The notes beneath the pieces are model-generated. The model was not told where the DNA came from, did not search any database, and saw only the letters and a list, made by a program, of their open reading frames with translations. Positions 1 to 12,684 of a stretch of 64,000 bases of DNA are shown piece after piece. The position numbers and the translations under genes are program-made. The stretch is from Phoronis australis (taxonomy: Eukaryota > Phoronida > Phoronidae): contig NMRA01000247.1 in NCBI GenBank assembly GCA_002633005.1, forward strand, positions 524,851 through 588,850, in the 5' to 3' direction. Positions within the stretch are counted from its first letter, which is position 1; every line of letters starts with the position of its first letter.

Positions 1-640
1 CGATTATTGGCCATTTGTGTCGGTTTCAGAAACGTTGCTTTGAAAACTCCCCACACGGCGGTCCATGGGGTCAAGTCCTGCAGTTTGCGGAGTCTGCGGT
101 GCCGATGGCGGAGCGCTGGCAGTCCGGTCTGTCCCTGCGTTGGCGGTCGTGATGTCGCGGACTAAGTGCCGACCGGCATATATATTTTATGTGATCTCTC
201 AGTATGGCATCTGGAGCGGTCCACATACTGAAAGGCCTGACCGGCTGCCCTACGGCCACGTATCCATTAGGCCTACGGTTGGCGGAGGACCGTCCAACTG
301 GAAGAAATTCGCGCCCGCTGTCCCGCTGCCAGAAAGTGACGATCCAGTAGGTGATCGCTGTTTAATCAGCAAGTTTTTGCGGGTTTTAGTTAAGAAACGA
401 AATGTGTCGATTCCACCGTCAAAAACCGACACATTTTAAAATGCGCGTTTTCACTTTACCCTATATCGTGCCATATATCTTGGTATGAGAATTTTTCTGG
501 TGCACACGGATGTAGTTGTAACTTATAATACAAATTTAATAATTTACTTTTCTCCTTAACGAATTAAAGATTTATTCACAAAATTGACCATGTTTGGTTA
601 TTTTGGAACTAAAATCACTTTACCTGTGTTTCTATTGCAG
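1..640. other. Left flank / upstream intron of UTP15, no gene recognised
   Basis: No exon with a plausible UTP15 N-terminus was found here. The frame at 65-439 is 124 codons long but does not resemble the expected start of UTP15 and ends without a convincing donor site. The stretch from about 540 ends in a pyrimidine-rich tract and an acceptor at 631-640, so at least its right part is intron. Positions 1-500 could be promoter, 5' UTR or intron. Confidence 0.4.
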
Positions 641-3600
641 TTTCCTGTCACAAAGAAAGAGTTTGGATCCATTTCATCTATTGATTTCTCACCTGTACAA
701 CCATATAACTTTGCAACAACTTGTTCTACAAAGGTATTTTGTACTGGGTGTATGAACATGGTAGTTGTTTTCTTCATAGAAAACACTTGTTCATATCCGC
801 CTGCTTTCCATTATTATTTATTATTCAGTTTTAGTTTTAATCTATGGCAAGTATGTAAGTGCAGTTGATGTATTTATGATAGAAGTGTTTTTTTGAGGAT
901 AACAGTACTTGCCTTATCTAAAAATTGGTAACATTTTGGTCTTTCAGAGGTTCAATGTCACAAATCAAAGACACCTTCTTAAATTACCAATCTGACCTAA
1001 AATTATGTTAAAAAATGAAATAGATATGTAATTGTGGTCACCAACTTGACTTATAACGCGTTCTGAGCTCCTGAGAGTTCATAAACAAATGATATGTTTG
1101 GTGGCAGTCTGAACAAGAAGCGATAAAATAGCTTTTAAAGTTTGTTGTATGATGACAATAATGACTAGCTGTGCTTTTTTATTGTCATTGACCTTTGTTG
1201 ATGATTCATTTCCTGTTGTATTTGAAGGTTCAAATTCACAGTATCCGTACCAATCAGGTGGAGAAGACATTTTCTAAGTTCAAGGAAGAAGCCTATGGCG
1301 GCTGTTTTCGCAGCGATGGTCGCCTTTTGGTGGCGGGAGGTGCAGAGAAACTGGTCAAGATGTTTGATGTCTCCAGCAAATCACTTCTCCGTGTATTTCG
1401 CGGTCATGTTGGGTAGGTGCTGTAATGACACCCACTTTGATGTGGGTCTTGGAAATTGCTTTTACTGAGGATTCTGCAAGGTAGCTTTTCTGTTTGATTT
1501 AAAATATCTTTTCTTGTCTCAGCAAGTCCAATGAGTAATAATCTAAGAACAGACATTTTGTTTGCTTGACATACTACCTTTTATGTCACATCCAATTTTA
1601 CTGATATTCACAATGCTTGTCACTGCCTTGTTGACAAACCAGAATCTATCATTTCATATTTGGTTAATGATCTATACATAGTAGAATAAGTTCAGTTTAA
1701 ATAAAAATGAAAGAAGAACCTTGAATCTTTTGTCTTTCCTCTAGTGCCGTTCATGTGACGTGCTTCACGCGCGACAATCGTCATGTGATGTCTGCCTCGG
1801 ATGACTACAGTATACGACTGTGGGACATTGCCAGTGAATCACAGACCGCATGCTACTCCGAGCACACGGATTATGTGCGCTCAGGTGTGACCAGTTTGGC
1901 TAGTAATGACATACTGGTGACAGGTAAAGTTGGTGCATTGAGTTATTATTTATGAAACTGATGCCTTTTATTTGGTACAAACAGGGTTTGCCATGTAGTG
2001 AGCTGCATGTTGCATTTGTGACCTAAAATGTGGAAAGAAAGGCCAAGATTTTCTACAAGTTGTGTGAGATCTTAATGTGCAATTTGAAATTTCCAAGTGA
2101 ATTACTTGCATCCTGCACAAAAAAGCTTATGTTTTTAGTTTTGCTAATCACTCAATCAACTTTGTTTCTGCAATAAAGACCTTAGGCCTGTCGTACAAAA
2201 ACAGCATTTAGATTTTTAAGAGTGTAACAAGTTCTCACAAAGTTGAAAAGTTGAGAAAACATTTCTACAAAGGTGAACAAGTTGTGCATTGTGATTTCTT
2301 GACATCAGTTTAATGAACTTAAATATCGTAGGGTTCTTACAGTAATACATGTTAATAGACCTTTCAGTCCAGCGAATATATTATAATTAAAAAGAAAATG
2401 ATATTCGTCCTCAATAATATTAGGACAGAAAGGATGCACTCTGTCTGCCCAGTCAATATCTAAGTGTCTGCCTACTTCAATTAATGGTTAGTGATTTTAA
2501 CAACGATAGCGATCGTTTTATCGATATCAAATATTTTAGGTGTGCAGCAGCACCAGCAGCAGTTCAGCCTTCTTCCTCTACACTACACACTGCTGACAGT
2601 GTTTGAACTTTCCTTGCAGCAGAGCTGGTCAAAATACTGTTGAACAACCCTGTCATTACCAGCATTTTAACACAGTGCAGCTTAAAGGAGAATGCCACCC
2701 GATTTAATTAGTCTTTTTTACTGTCTTAATCGGTCTATATCCACATCGCCTCGCATGCGGTGGACCTTACCTTGCTGAGAGGTGTCGCGTTAACCTGTAA
2801 GAAAGGTGAGAAACGATGCAGCGACGTCAGGGGTTCATTTGCATAGTGAATGCCACTATGTTGCACGGTGCATTGTTCCCGCTTGTCCGAAGCGGGTGTA
2901 TTGTTTTTTCGAGAGTACAAAATGCTTAGGACGTGGCTCGCGTTAGTGAAGAATGAAAAGTACGCTGTGAATAGCAAGTTTGAGGCCGTGAAACATATGT
3001 GTCTGTTGGTTACCAAAAAACTATCCATATGTTCCGTTGCCTGTGCAAGTTCACGGCGCCTCTCTAGTATTTCTTGATCACTGTATTCCGGTTCAAACTG
3101 ATAGCCTGTGAAACCTAACAATCCACCTGCGAAATCTTTGTCAAATGAGCTCTCCTCTATGTTGGGATTGTGAGTTGCCATGTTTACGTTTATTATGCTG
3201 CGTTCTGTTTCAAAATGAATTATTCTCAACTTAAGTAATGGTGATATAAAACTGAAACAAAGTCTGTCTCATTAGATACAATTTGTAATGCCTTTGGAGT
3301 ATTCGTGAGTGCAAATGTTTTGACAAGCCAGTAATGAATGAATAAACCACTGTGTTACCGGTTTCAGATGCAATAAAGGTAATTGACCAGGCACCTAGGC
3401 CGTGTGAGCGCATGCTAATTCAGTGTTTGCTGACAGAAAGCTGTTGTGAAACAATTACTCCATTTTATATGCTATGGTCACATGTTAGGGGAATCTTTAT
3501 TTAGATATACGAATACATTATTCACATCATTGTTACTGTACAACTTTTGCCCTGACGATTCTGTAAAAGGGCAACTTGACTTCGCGGTCCCCGACAAGTA

Positions 3601-6600
3601 AGTAGACTTGCAGTTTCGTGCCTAATTCACCAAAATAATTACGTGCACATTATTTCTTTGCCTTACTAATATAGTCTTTTCGTGACTGGAGGTTAGTTTC
3701 CAACTTAAGCTGGTTTATGTTCGTGATGTCCAGTCCCGGCGGCCATGATGTGCCTGATCGCGTTCTGAGACACTGGCTGAGATAATGAGCGTTTTGTGTG
3801 TTTAGAACTGAAAAATCGCAAGTCTGAAAGTACAACACACAGATATCTTTCATATCTGTATTTCGCAGAAGAATGATTCGAATTTATCACCAAGCAGACC
3901 CAAACTCCTGCGATTGACCATGATAAATTGGCCTACCGAACTTTGGAGTCTACACTTGGCCTTTGACTGAACTCTGTAGGCTACGTTCAATTACCTATAA
4001 CAGGGCTTGGAATTTTCCGTGGAAACGCAGATTTCCGCTTTTTTCAAATGTGCTTTCCACTTTTTTTATAATATTTCCGCGTAAAAAAATCGTATTTGAT
4101 ATAAAATTTCCGCGGCAAATTCCTTTCTTACCGCGGCGTTGCAGACGACGTTCACCTCGAAAAGCGGAGGTTGCTCTTTATGTTCGGAGGAACGTAAATT
4201 GTCAACATTGCCGGGGCATCTGGGATAGCGTGGTGTGATTTTCAATGGCGTCTCATGTTATTGGTAAGCGCGGCGACAAATACTACCGCTCTGCAGCCAA
4301 AAATGTGTGGGTTGGGAGTAGACGGGCGATGATTTGGGCCGTAAAAGTTTTCAAAGTTTCCGCGTTTTTTGTCATTGGTCATTCCAAGCCCTGCTATAAA
4401 TCTGTAACACTAAAATAAAACAACACGTTTGTTCAAAAACTCTATGTATTTGTAAGGCTTTTACATCGTAATTTGATGATTTATTGGTATAAAACGATGA
4501 ATTCAAGCGATAATTTGACACCAGTAAGTGTGTTGTGAATGGCTGAACAGACTGCGTTCGAACCAATTAAGTCATTGGTTAATTTCAACACCTCTGTCTG
4601 CTGTCAGGTGTCAGGGGAAACAATTGAAGTTGCTGTTATTCGAATGGAACTACTCGGTTTAAATTGATACAAAATAGGTTGTTTTTTGGTTGGCATTCTC
4701 CTTTAACTGTTTCGCCTTGGCACCTCATGTATGAAACCTTTCACCAGTGTGATGAACATTTTAGCCGTACACTACCTTGTAATAGAACTGTCCGTGGGTG
4801 AAGGTCTGTGTATTTTTGTGTGCATTTCTCAGGGCTTGGAATTTTGCTCTTTTAAGAGGATTTCCTCTTTGTTGGTTTTGATTTCCTCTTATTTGATTTC
4901 CAGTTACCGTTTTTTTTTTTTCGTCTTTTTATCATTATTTGAACTTTATTCATGCAAAATGAATCTCACAAATAATATTTCTTTCACCCAAGCCTATTTA
5001 TTTGTGGAATGAAACATCACTTGTCAGGAAAAGTTTCCTGTTTTTTGTCATTGGTCATTTTAAGCACCGATTTCTGGGCCAGCATAACTGGAGTGCGGCC
5101 CATAGCCGCACACCAACAACGTTGTGTTCACGCAAGTTCAACAGGTTTGTAAAGGTCCTAGTAAAAACACGTTTCTTTAGAAAACGCTTCTTCTTTTCTA
5201 ATCAATACAGTTCGGTGTATTATCACATAATTCTTGTATTAAGTAACATGGTGGTAAAACGTGCAGTGTGAATATTGTATTAATTAACATGGTGGTACAA
5301 CGTGCAGTGTGAATATTGTTGTTATACCAAGTATAAAACTATTATTTAACATTTCAGGCTCTTATGACCACTCTGTGAGATTGTTTGACAGCCGTGTTCC
5401 CAAGTCAGTATTCACAATGGATCATGGTAGTCCTGTAGAGAGTGTGCTCATGTTTCCTGGGGGAGGAGTCGTGCTATCGGCAGGTGAGAGAGTCGGCTAG
5501 GTGTATGTGGTTACTGCAAATTACTGTCGGGCTCTGGGTGATAAAAATGAGAATTGTCATGAAACTCCACGTTTTGTCATAAAACAAATAGCTCTAATAC
5601 CCAGCAACCGTCACCTACCGGTCCGTGAAAACTGTTTAAACCAAAAACATTAACTTAAAAACATGTGATGTAATTATTTATGTAAATCTGATAATACAAC
5701 ACTTATCTTGACATAAAAATGAAAATAACAAATTTACAACACAATACTTTAGCGTGTATCGAGTCTATACGTACGTCTTTTTTGCAGATTACTTAATGGT
5801 AACTCATGTTACGTCTTTACCAGTATTCCAGAAGAAGACCAGACACTATTATTTCAATACAGAATGCCGTTAACATGGAAACTTGCCAACCTTTTGGTTT
5901 TTGTAAGAAGTTCAATAACTGGTGATAATTGTTAAAGCAACTTCATTTATTGAAATTCATGTTTTAATTAGTGTCGATCACTTTCCTGTACCTGTCTCTT
6001 AGTGATTTTTCTGTCATCCATCAGGTGGCACTGACATCAAGGTATGGGACACACTGGCCGGTGGCCGTCTGCTGGCTCAGTTCAGTAACCACCACAAGAC
6101 AGTGACCAGTCTGTGCTTCTGTAGTGACCATCAACGACTCATGTCTGGTTCTCTGGACAGGTAACCTCACATACATTCATACCTGTCTTGTTACCAGTGA
6201 CTCAGCATGTGGTGAAGTATGGTTCAGTGTACAAAAAGTCCTCTGCAAGGCTCATTATTTTCGAAAAATATGTGGCATTATTGTATTTAGCCAGTGAGGA
6301 TTGGCGGTGCGCGAATCTTGTTTTGGAGAAAACTAGTGATAGGATACTGGCAGACATGCACACGTGCTGCATACCAAACTGTGTAATGTGCTCTCCCAAT
6401 GTTTTTTTATTTCGTCTGCCTTTTAAAGACTTTCCCCAAAGTTTCAGTGGAGATTTGGGGATGACCACAGGTGTTTGACAGGTCATTTAATTGCAACTTA
6501 AGTGAAAAAAAAACAATGGCAAGAGTCATTTCGACAATATTATTTGGAACTAAAAAACAATAAACAATACACTCGTCATCTGTCATTATTTGTAGCAGTT

Positions 6601-9600
6601 ATGTTTGCTCTGATTAGGTCATTTATATCATTGTTTGATATCTTTACTTAAACTGAGCCAAGCCCGAGTTCACACAGTGTTAAAATGATGAATTTTTTAA
6701 CATAATATAATGCTCCAGTACAAGATCACCTCCATATTCAGGTTAGTCTCGCATGTAAGCCCTTTCCTGTTTTTTCAAGTAAGAAGAGGCAGTGACACCT
6801 AGTGGGATAAGTGTGTGCTTCCTTTACTCAAGGTCATGGGTTCAAGTCCTACTAGTGCACATTGCTAGATCCTTGAGTCCGGTATCTAGCTCCTCAGCTC
6901 AGTTTTATCTATATATATTAATGAATCATAAACATGTTTCCAAGTGATCAGTGCAATGGGCTCACCTGAGCGACCTGCGCACATATGGTGCAACACGTAC
7001 CAGACCACCTGCAATTATTTTTTCTCAAACATAGGGTCACCCTCTCTTACCTCTTAGTTAAGGTTCATTATACCCGTTATCTCACTTGCGCCCAGTCGCG
7101 AGGTAGACTAGTACAAACCTGCCTCGAAAAACAGATCCCAACAGCGTGCATTCATTGAGTGTGTAGTACAAGCCCATGGCCTTATACACGAATGTTCGAT
7201 AGTTACCATCTGGTATAAAGCCACCTACATTTGTTATTATTATACTTGCGCAGATGCAGTGGATCCAGGATTTTGTGAGTTGAGTGCGCATCTTGCAATC
7301 TTGTTCCATCGCTTGCTGACATTTGTTTGTTTCTTTGTTTAACGGGGCAGTGGAACACCCAAGTATTTCTTGAGGCAGTCATGTAAGTGTGTGTGTTTGT
7401 GTATGAATGATTGCTTTATTTGTCTTCCTCTCTTTCCCAGGCATGTGAAGATCTATGATGTCACCAGCTACCAAGTTGTCCACACTCTTGATTACCCTGC
7501 TCCAGTCATGAGTCTGGGGATATCTGTAAGCAATTTTGTGCTGTTCACATTGATGAAGCAAAAAAGTTGTCATTCTTTACACGGCATGTACTCAATAAAA
7601 TTTATTGTAAATATTTAGACGCTGAGGTGAAACACCGCTCGTGGCTTGTATGACATAACAGTTTGCTGTAAACAATAAAATTTTTGTTAAATTTAATTAC
7701 ACATATTCCAAGAAATTTGATTTGACTCCTCAAACTTTGTTATGTTCTATCGTTGGTAATAGCCTGTGATGCATGCTCATGATAGAATTCTATAGTGCAT
7801 GAATTGCAGCCAAACTTTTGGTAGTAAGATCGTGTCTATTGTGTTCTAGCCTGACAACAAAGTCCTTGTTGTCGGTATGAGTGACGGACTACTTTCAATA
7901 CAGCACAAGAAAGCTGATGATGTTCCCGTTTCCAAGTCCAAAAAGCACGATAAGGCGTCGTTCAAGTACATTGTAAAAAGTCACACACCAATTAAGGTTT
8001 GTTGTGTTTTAGCTGCGTTTGAGAACACTGAGTTACATTGGTATGATGACAGGTTTGTGCTTCAGTCTTGTCTTCAATTTTGTGAAATTGATGTGACATA
8101 TTGCTGCAAGTCAAAAGCTGAGGTCAGTGTTGTACAGAAAATTGTATCAGTTATTAAGTTAGGGTTAGTTGAAATCAATATTCAATCGTTTCATTTGTTG
8201 TTACGTCAGTCTTAACTTCTGAATTGAAAAGTAAGTGGGTAAGTGGGTTTTTTGTTTCATCTAAGTGCCTAAAATCTGGTCACAACACAGTTTGTGTGTT
8301 TTTGACATTTTTCATCATTTAAAAGTACTGTAACTGTTTTAAATGTTGTAGTGTTACCACTTTAAAACTGAAACTGAGATGTATAAGCCTGAAGATTATT
8401 TTTGGTGTAAATCACCTCACAATAAATGACGTTGGCCCTAATAAACCATTGGCTATTCAAATTGCAACTGTTTGAAGATGCAGATGCAAGGATTAGCCGC
8501 GCTTTTTCCCGAAATTTCTTCAAATTTGATTCTCTCCAAAACTGTTCATGACTCTCTGCAGGAGGACCATGTGGTGCAACACAAGCGCAGGATACAGCTG
8601 AGTCGGTACGACAAATACTTGAAGACATTTCAGTATAGTAAGGCACTGGAAGCAGCATTAGATGTAAGTATAGCGCCGAGGGGGCTTAGTAAGTATACGA
8701 GGGCTGATTCAGTAAAGTTATGTAGGACTGTCCTAGTTTAGCCAACTTCGGAACACTTTACCTCAGAAATGACTGATCGGATTCACGTGAAACGTTCAGA
8801 TACTGTGCTTTATACACTGTTCTTCAATATGCTGTTAGGAATTGTTTTTAGAATGTTCCACTTTTGGATGAGGGGGTATCAAAAATAGGACTTTAGGCTT
8901 TTTATAAAATAGTTCAAAGTTGCCTAAAATGAACTGATAATTTAGAAAAGTGTTGCAGCGTCGTTGAGATTTTATCTTGAACAGTTAGATCATAATGAAA
9001 TGTGGCTATGTTGTTGATCCTGGTGTTTTGCTATGAATGTACCTTTCTTTTTGCTAAAATTTTCTAAAGAAAACAAGGTCGTGTGTCTTAATTAGCGGCA
9101 TATTGATGTAAAAATCAAGCGCTACTGAATTTTTACTTTTAGAAAGTGATACACTTTTGACGAGCATAATTCTATAGTTTTGTAGATATTTGGCTAAATG
9201 TACAAACTTTTCGATAACATCTTATACAGAACCTTAATGATCTGGGAAGAGGATGCAGATATGAGATCTGGCCACTCACAGTTCTTGACAAACTTTTAAC
9301 TTTGAACAATTGCCTAAAAATTTCCTTGGCCTGATGAAGTCTGCTACATGAAAACCTGGCATAAGCTAAGTTTCTGGTGGGGAGTAAAATTTTTATTCAA
9401 TGATTAAAAAGATGGTAGCAAAGCTTTTTGGATTTATGGGAAATTTTTGTTTTTGGGTTTAGGCCAAAAATACTACCTATCCCTTCTGCTGGAAAACTGC
9501 TTGCCACCAGTCATCCACATGTCTTGGCTGAGGACAATGAATGACACTGGACATTTTGAAGAACATCTTTAATTAAATGAAATGATTGACATTTTTGTTC

Positions 9601-12600
9601 GAGAAAATTTCTAGGGTGTACTAACATGAAGCAGCTTGAGCCTCTTGAATAATTTTTCTTACTTCACCATCTATACACGTGATCAACTACTACTCCTGCC
9701 ATCTTGCTGCAAATGACGACATAATTACGCACATTTGCACCATTTGAGCAACACGCATCTTTTAAAATGATATGCTAGATTTGTTTTAGATGATGGAAAG
9801 AGACTTAAAAACTTGCTGCATGCCCAAACCAGGTCTATTTTGATGAAGTTCAATACTTTCTTGCGACTTACTACTAAAATTTCTTTTTAGTTGCGTGTCA
9901 GGAATAAGACGCCAGATGTCACTGTCAGTGTTTTCCTAGAGCTGATACGACGTGATGGACTGAAGGCTGCACTTGCCGGACGTGATGATAAGTCGCTAAG
10001 TATCATACTCAAATTTTTACAAAAGTAAGTGTGGACTAAACTAAGGCAAATAATGAGTTTATAACTGTTGCTAAGTTCCCTGTTGTTAGGGTGATAGCTG
10101 GATGACTTAGTGTAAGTAAGACCACCAGGAGAAAAGTGACCTAGTATTTGGTTATTCATGTGTCAGGTGCTAGGTTAAGGTTATTTCATTGTGTTTTTAA
10201 CTGTATATTTAAATTTGCAAATTTGTTACAAGAAAATGCACCAGGGCTGTTCCAGCAAAATCTGTATGGGAGGGGGGGAAGGCACTTTTATTTCGTACCC
10301 ACCGCCCATATTTTTCATTTATTTCTCCAACCCATGACCCATAATTTTTTAATTATTTTTAATAGGTTAAAATATAAAATCCAACACTTGCAAACAAACT
10401 GCCTCCAGGAGGACCTGTTAAGAACTTAGATGATTGACAGACAAGAACTAGTTGTCTTGTCCAATATTGTCAAAAACTAAAGTAGCCTGTGAGCAATACT
10501 TTTGGCAGCCACCAGGTGTCTCTGTTCACCATGTGTCTATAATTTCAATGAACATTTTTTCAATTATAAGGATCTATGAATCTCAAACTGTCTCCACGAT
10601 ATCTTTTATACTTCTATGTTAAGTGAATATTGGAACTTGTTTATCTTACTCCTCATAATTTTTATTTAAAAATCATCAATTTTCTTATATGTGTTAACAC
10701 CAGTTTAGTGTTGCATAACTTTTCAATTCAATAGGACTGCAGACAAACAGTTGGCTCAAATCAAGTGACTTGATTAATGGCTAAGTGAACATATTGCACT
10801 CTGTTCACTGGCAATATGGGCTTTTTTGTATCGGCTTGTTTTGAGTTTTGAGGGCTGAAGTAACCAACCTGTCAACATTAACAGGACAAAAAATACCACC
10901 CATTTTTAATGCATCACTTCTTACAGGAACGACCACCCATAATTTGTGTTTTTTTCTGAAGACCACCACCCATGAATTTTTATTTCTACTGCTGTCCCCC
11001 CCTCCCACACGGATTTTACTGGAACAGCCCCACCAGTTGAAAGATTGCTAATTATCAAAATATATCAAATGCAGAAATGCAGCATCTTGTTGGTTAAGGG
11101 GAACTGTTGCCAATATTCTGCTTTTGTGGAATTAAAAAACCCTTCAGATAAAAGAGCAATATCTTCTGAACACTTATGTCAACATGTTTAGTTTGTGTCT
11201 CAACATTGCAATAGGTGAATCCTGTGTGTGCGCTTTTGTGAAGTGAAGTTACTTTAATTCACAGTCTAGTGTTACCAAGGCTTGTGGGTTCTACTGAGTA
11301 TTCGCAATTGCTTTGCGAAACTTTCTCAATGGTAATAATCTAACATTGCTGATGTCTTATATTTTCTTTTACAGAAATATTAGCAATGTCAAGTTTATGA
11401 CATGTTTAGTCGATGTCTCCAATGTCTTGCTAGGTAAGCATGCATTTGTACTTTTATTGCAGGGTTAACCCAGGGTAGTTTTTCTTTAGCTAGGTTTGAT
11501 CGAGCTTGACCGCATTTAGTAATACATCACCTTATTCATATTCTTCTTCATTACTCAGTTTGAAAAAGTCTTCCGGATGAATATAAAGTTAGATCAGGCT
11601 TGTCAAGAATTTTTGAAGGGACTTGTTTGGCCTGTCACATTTGAACACTGAATACAGAGTTTGGAAAAGCTTTGAAAATCTTGCCTCTGCTGTGCAAGCA
11701 TGAACAAGATTACTACTGGTCAGTAACATAATTTAAGCTGATTGTCTTTACGTCGTGCACAAATTATCATTTCATCATTAGCTTACCTAACATCTGCACT
11801 CAACATTTCATTATGAACTGAGCTAACATTTACATTGTCCCATTTCATTATGAACTGAGCTAACTTGCACAGTGGTCATTTCATCATGCACTGAGATAAT
11901 ATGCACTCTCATCATTTCCAGTGTTATTGGTAGTGTTGGTGTGTTTAATTAGTTACAAGTACAAACCAGCACCACCCCAGGCAATTGTATTCTATTGTCA
12001 CAGTAGTTTATGATAACACTGTTGTTGTAATAAATGTCAGTGAATTGCTGTTTTTAAAATTTATCCATCACATCAACTGTTGCACATTTTCTCTTATTAA
12101 ACTCAGCATTTGTTTAATTTATTTAATTTTACCTTTACAGGTATAGACCTCTTTCTTGGAAATACTTAGTTTATTATTGGGAGTAGGACCACCAAACGCC
12201 AAAATCTGATGCAAAATACTATGAAGCAGTTGAAGCTTTGTTCATTTTCATTCATTTTCTTTCCCCTTAAAATAGTCTGCTTAACTAGAGACTTTAACTT
12301 TAAAATCTACACATCAAGTAGTGGACTACCTTCTCTATAATTTCCATAAAACAAGATTTAAAGATATATTGAGTGAGAAAAAAATTCTTTGTTATGGGTA
12401 GACCAATCGTTGTTAACTTGTTGTAGAGTATATGTATGTCATGAATTGTTTTAGAACTGTATACACCTCACGTGGGCCAATCATCTGAACTTGACAGTCT
12501 ATTGCTGAGACTTAAGGAAACTATTGACTTGGAAGTCAACTACATGAAGAAACTGATGCAGGTGATGGGCACCATGGATACAATATTGGCAGCATCCAAT

Positions 12601-12684
12601 AGGAACATTGTGGAGGTTGCTCCAACAGAGAATGATATTAAGCATGCTGTTTTGCAACCATCAGTGGCGGCACAAGCTTTATAG
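641..12684 (+). CDS. UTP15: UTP15, U3 small nucleolar RNA-associated WD40 protein (5' partial)
   Basis: UTP15 is a nucleolar WD40 protein of the t-UTP/UTP-A part of the small-subunit processome; it is needed for pre-18S rRNA processing and linked to rDNA transcription. I join 11 exons: 641-733, 1228-1412, 1745-1923, 5358-5483, 6025-6160, 7441-7525, 7850-7996, 8562-8663, 9891-10024, 11375-11433 and 12455-12684 (TAG). All introns are GT-AG and all phases agree, giving 491 aa. WD-type strands include [38 protein letters not shown] and [18 protein letters not shown]. The last exons encode the helical UTP15 C-terminal domain (for example [14 protein letters not shown]). The human protein is about 518 aa, so roughly 30 N-terminal residues in one more exon are missing and probably lie left of the window. 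Order and spacing of the recognisable blocks match the human family member. Expression level and UTRs cannot be seen. Confidence 0.95.
2735..3181 (-). pseudogene. Probable first coding exon of the TTAA-transposon protein
   Basis: From ATG 3181 on the minus strand the frame reads [17 protein letters not shown], then [20 protein letters not shown]. The acidic YQFEPE-type motif resembles N-terminal segments of transposon-derived proteins in invertebrates, often upstream of a P2X7-tail-like zinc region; that association is from memory and was not checked. The upstream ATG at 3229 is in frame but adds a sequence of different character. A donor about 60 codons in is likely, because the sequence after EHMDSFLV loses coding character. 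Function is not assigned. Confidence 0.35.
4001..4393. mobile_element. 393-bp hAT-like MITE nested in the TTAA transposon
   Basis: Perfect 13-bp terminal inverted repeats, CAGGGCTTGGAAT, are flanked by CTATAA on both sides (3995-4000 and 4394-4399). The related element near 52.2 kb has a single CTATAA (52165-52170) with no insert, which is an empty site showing that the six bases are the target duplication. There is no coding capacity. Confidence 0.85.
4830..5068. mobile_element. Second copy of the CAGGGCTTGG MITE, degraded right end
   Basis: The left end is CAGGGCTTGGAATTTT. The right end shares TTTTTTGTCATTGGTCATT with the copy at 4001-4393, but the final inverted repeat has mutated. It is shorter (about 239 bp) and pyrimidine-rich in the middle. 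Confidence 0.65.
5249..5310 (+). repeat. Two-copy tandem repeat, ~40 bp
   Basis: The segment beginning AACATGGTGGTA and ending GCAGTGTGAATATTGT occurs twice in direct succession just before UTP15 exon 4. Confidence 0.8.
6785..6995 (+). repeat. Possible tRNA-derived SINE or Helitron-end fragment in UTP15 intron
   Basis: A Pol III B-box-like GGTTCAAGTCC lies at about 6839-6850, with a weak A-box-like stretch some 40 bases upstream. Further right is GGGCTCACCTGAGCG, a phrase I associate with common dispersed repeats of molluscs. There is no coding potential. The call is tentative because the A box is poor and no target duplication was found. Confidence 0.35.
10244..11030. mobile_element. 787-bp inverted-repeat DNA element in UTP15 intron 9
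   Basis: The ends are inverted copies of GGGCTGTTCCAG(C/T)AAAATC followed by G-rich runs. The flanks read CACCA at 10239-10243 and 11031-11035, a probable 5-6 bp target duplication. The arms continue as inverted CCACCCATAATTTTT-like tracts. No transposase is seen, so it is a non-autonomous element of unknown superfamily. Confidence 0.75.
11765..11910 (+). repeat. Degenerate ~50-bp tandem repeat in UTP15 intron 10
   Basis: ATTTCAT(T/C)ATG(A/C)ACTGAG and close variants occur three to four times in a row. It is simple intronic repeat DNA with no sign of function. Confidence 0.65.

Larger units (their letters stand above)
2686..4702 (-). mobile_element. Kolobok-like DNA transposon (TTAA target site), non-autonomous or decayed
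   Basis: The element is flanked by TTAA at 2682-2685 and 4703-4706. It begins AGGAGAATGCCACC and ends with the reverse complement of AGGAGAATGCCAACC, a near-perfect terminal inverted repeat. TTAA duplications are typical of Kolobok and piggyBac elements. The right 1.2 kb matches 51715-52429 closely, showing a dispersed family. It contains a minus-strand coding remnant (2735-3181) and a nested 393-bp element. No catalytic DDE region was recognised, so the superfamily call rests on the TTAA and the overall structure. Confidence 0.7.
1924..5357. other. UTP15: UTP15 intron 3, expanded by transposons
   Basis: This 3.4-kb intron between two WD40 exons holds a 2-kb TTAA-flanked transposon (2686-4702), its nested MITE (4001-4393), a related MITE (4830-5068) and a short tandem repeat (about 5249-5310). 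Without the inserts it would be about 1.2 kb, similar to the other introns. Confidence 0.75.

Noticed and set aside
65-439. 124-codon open frame as UTP15 first exon
   Set aside because: Sequence does not resemble the UTP15 N-terminus and no donor joins it in phase 0 to 641.
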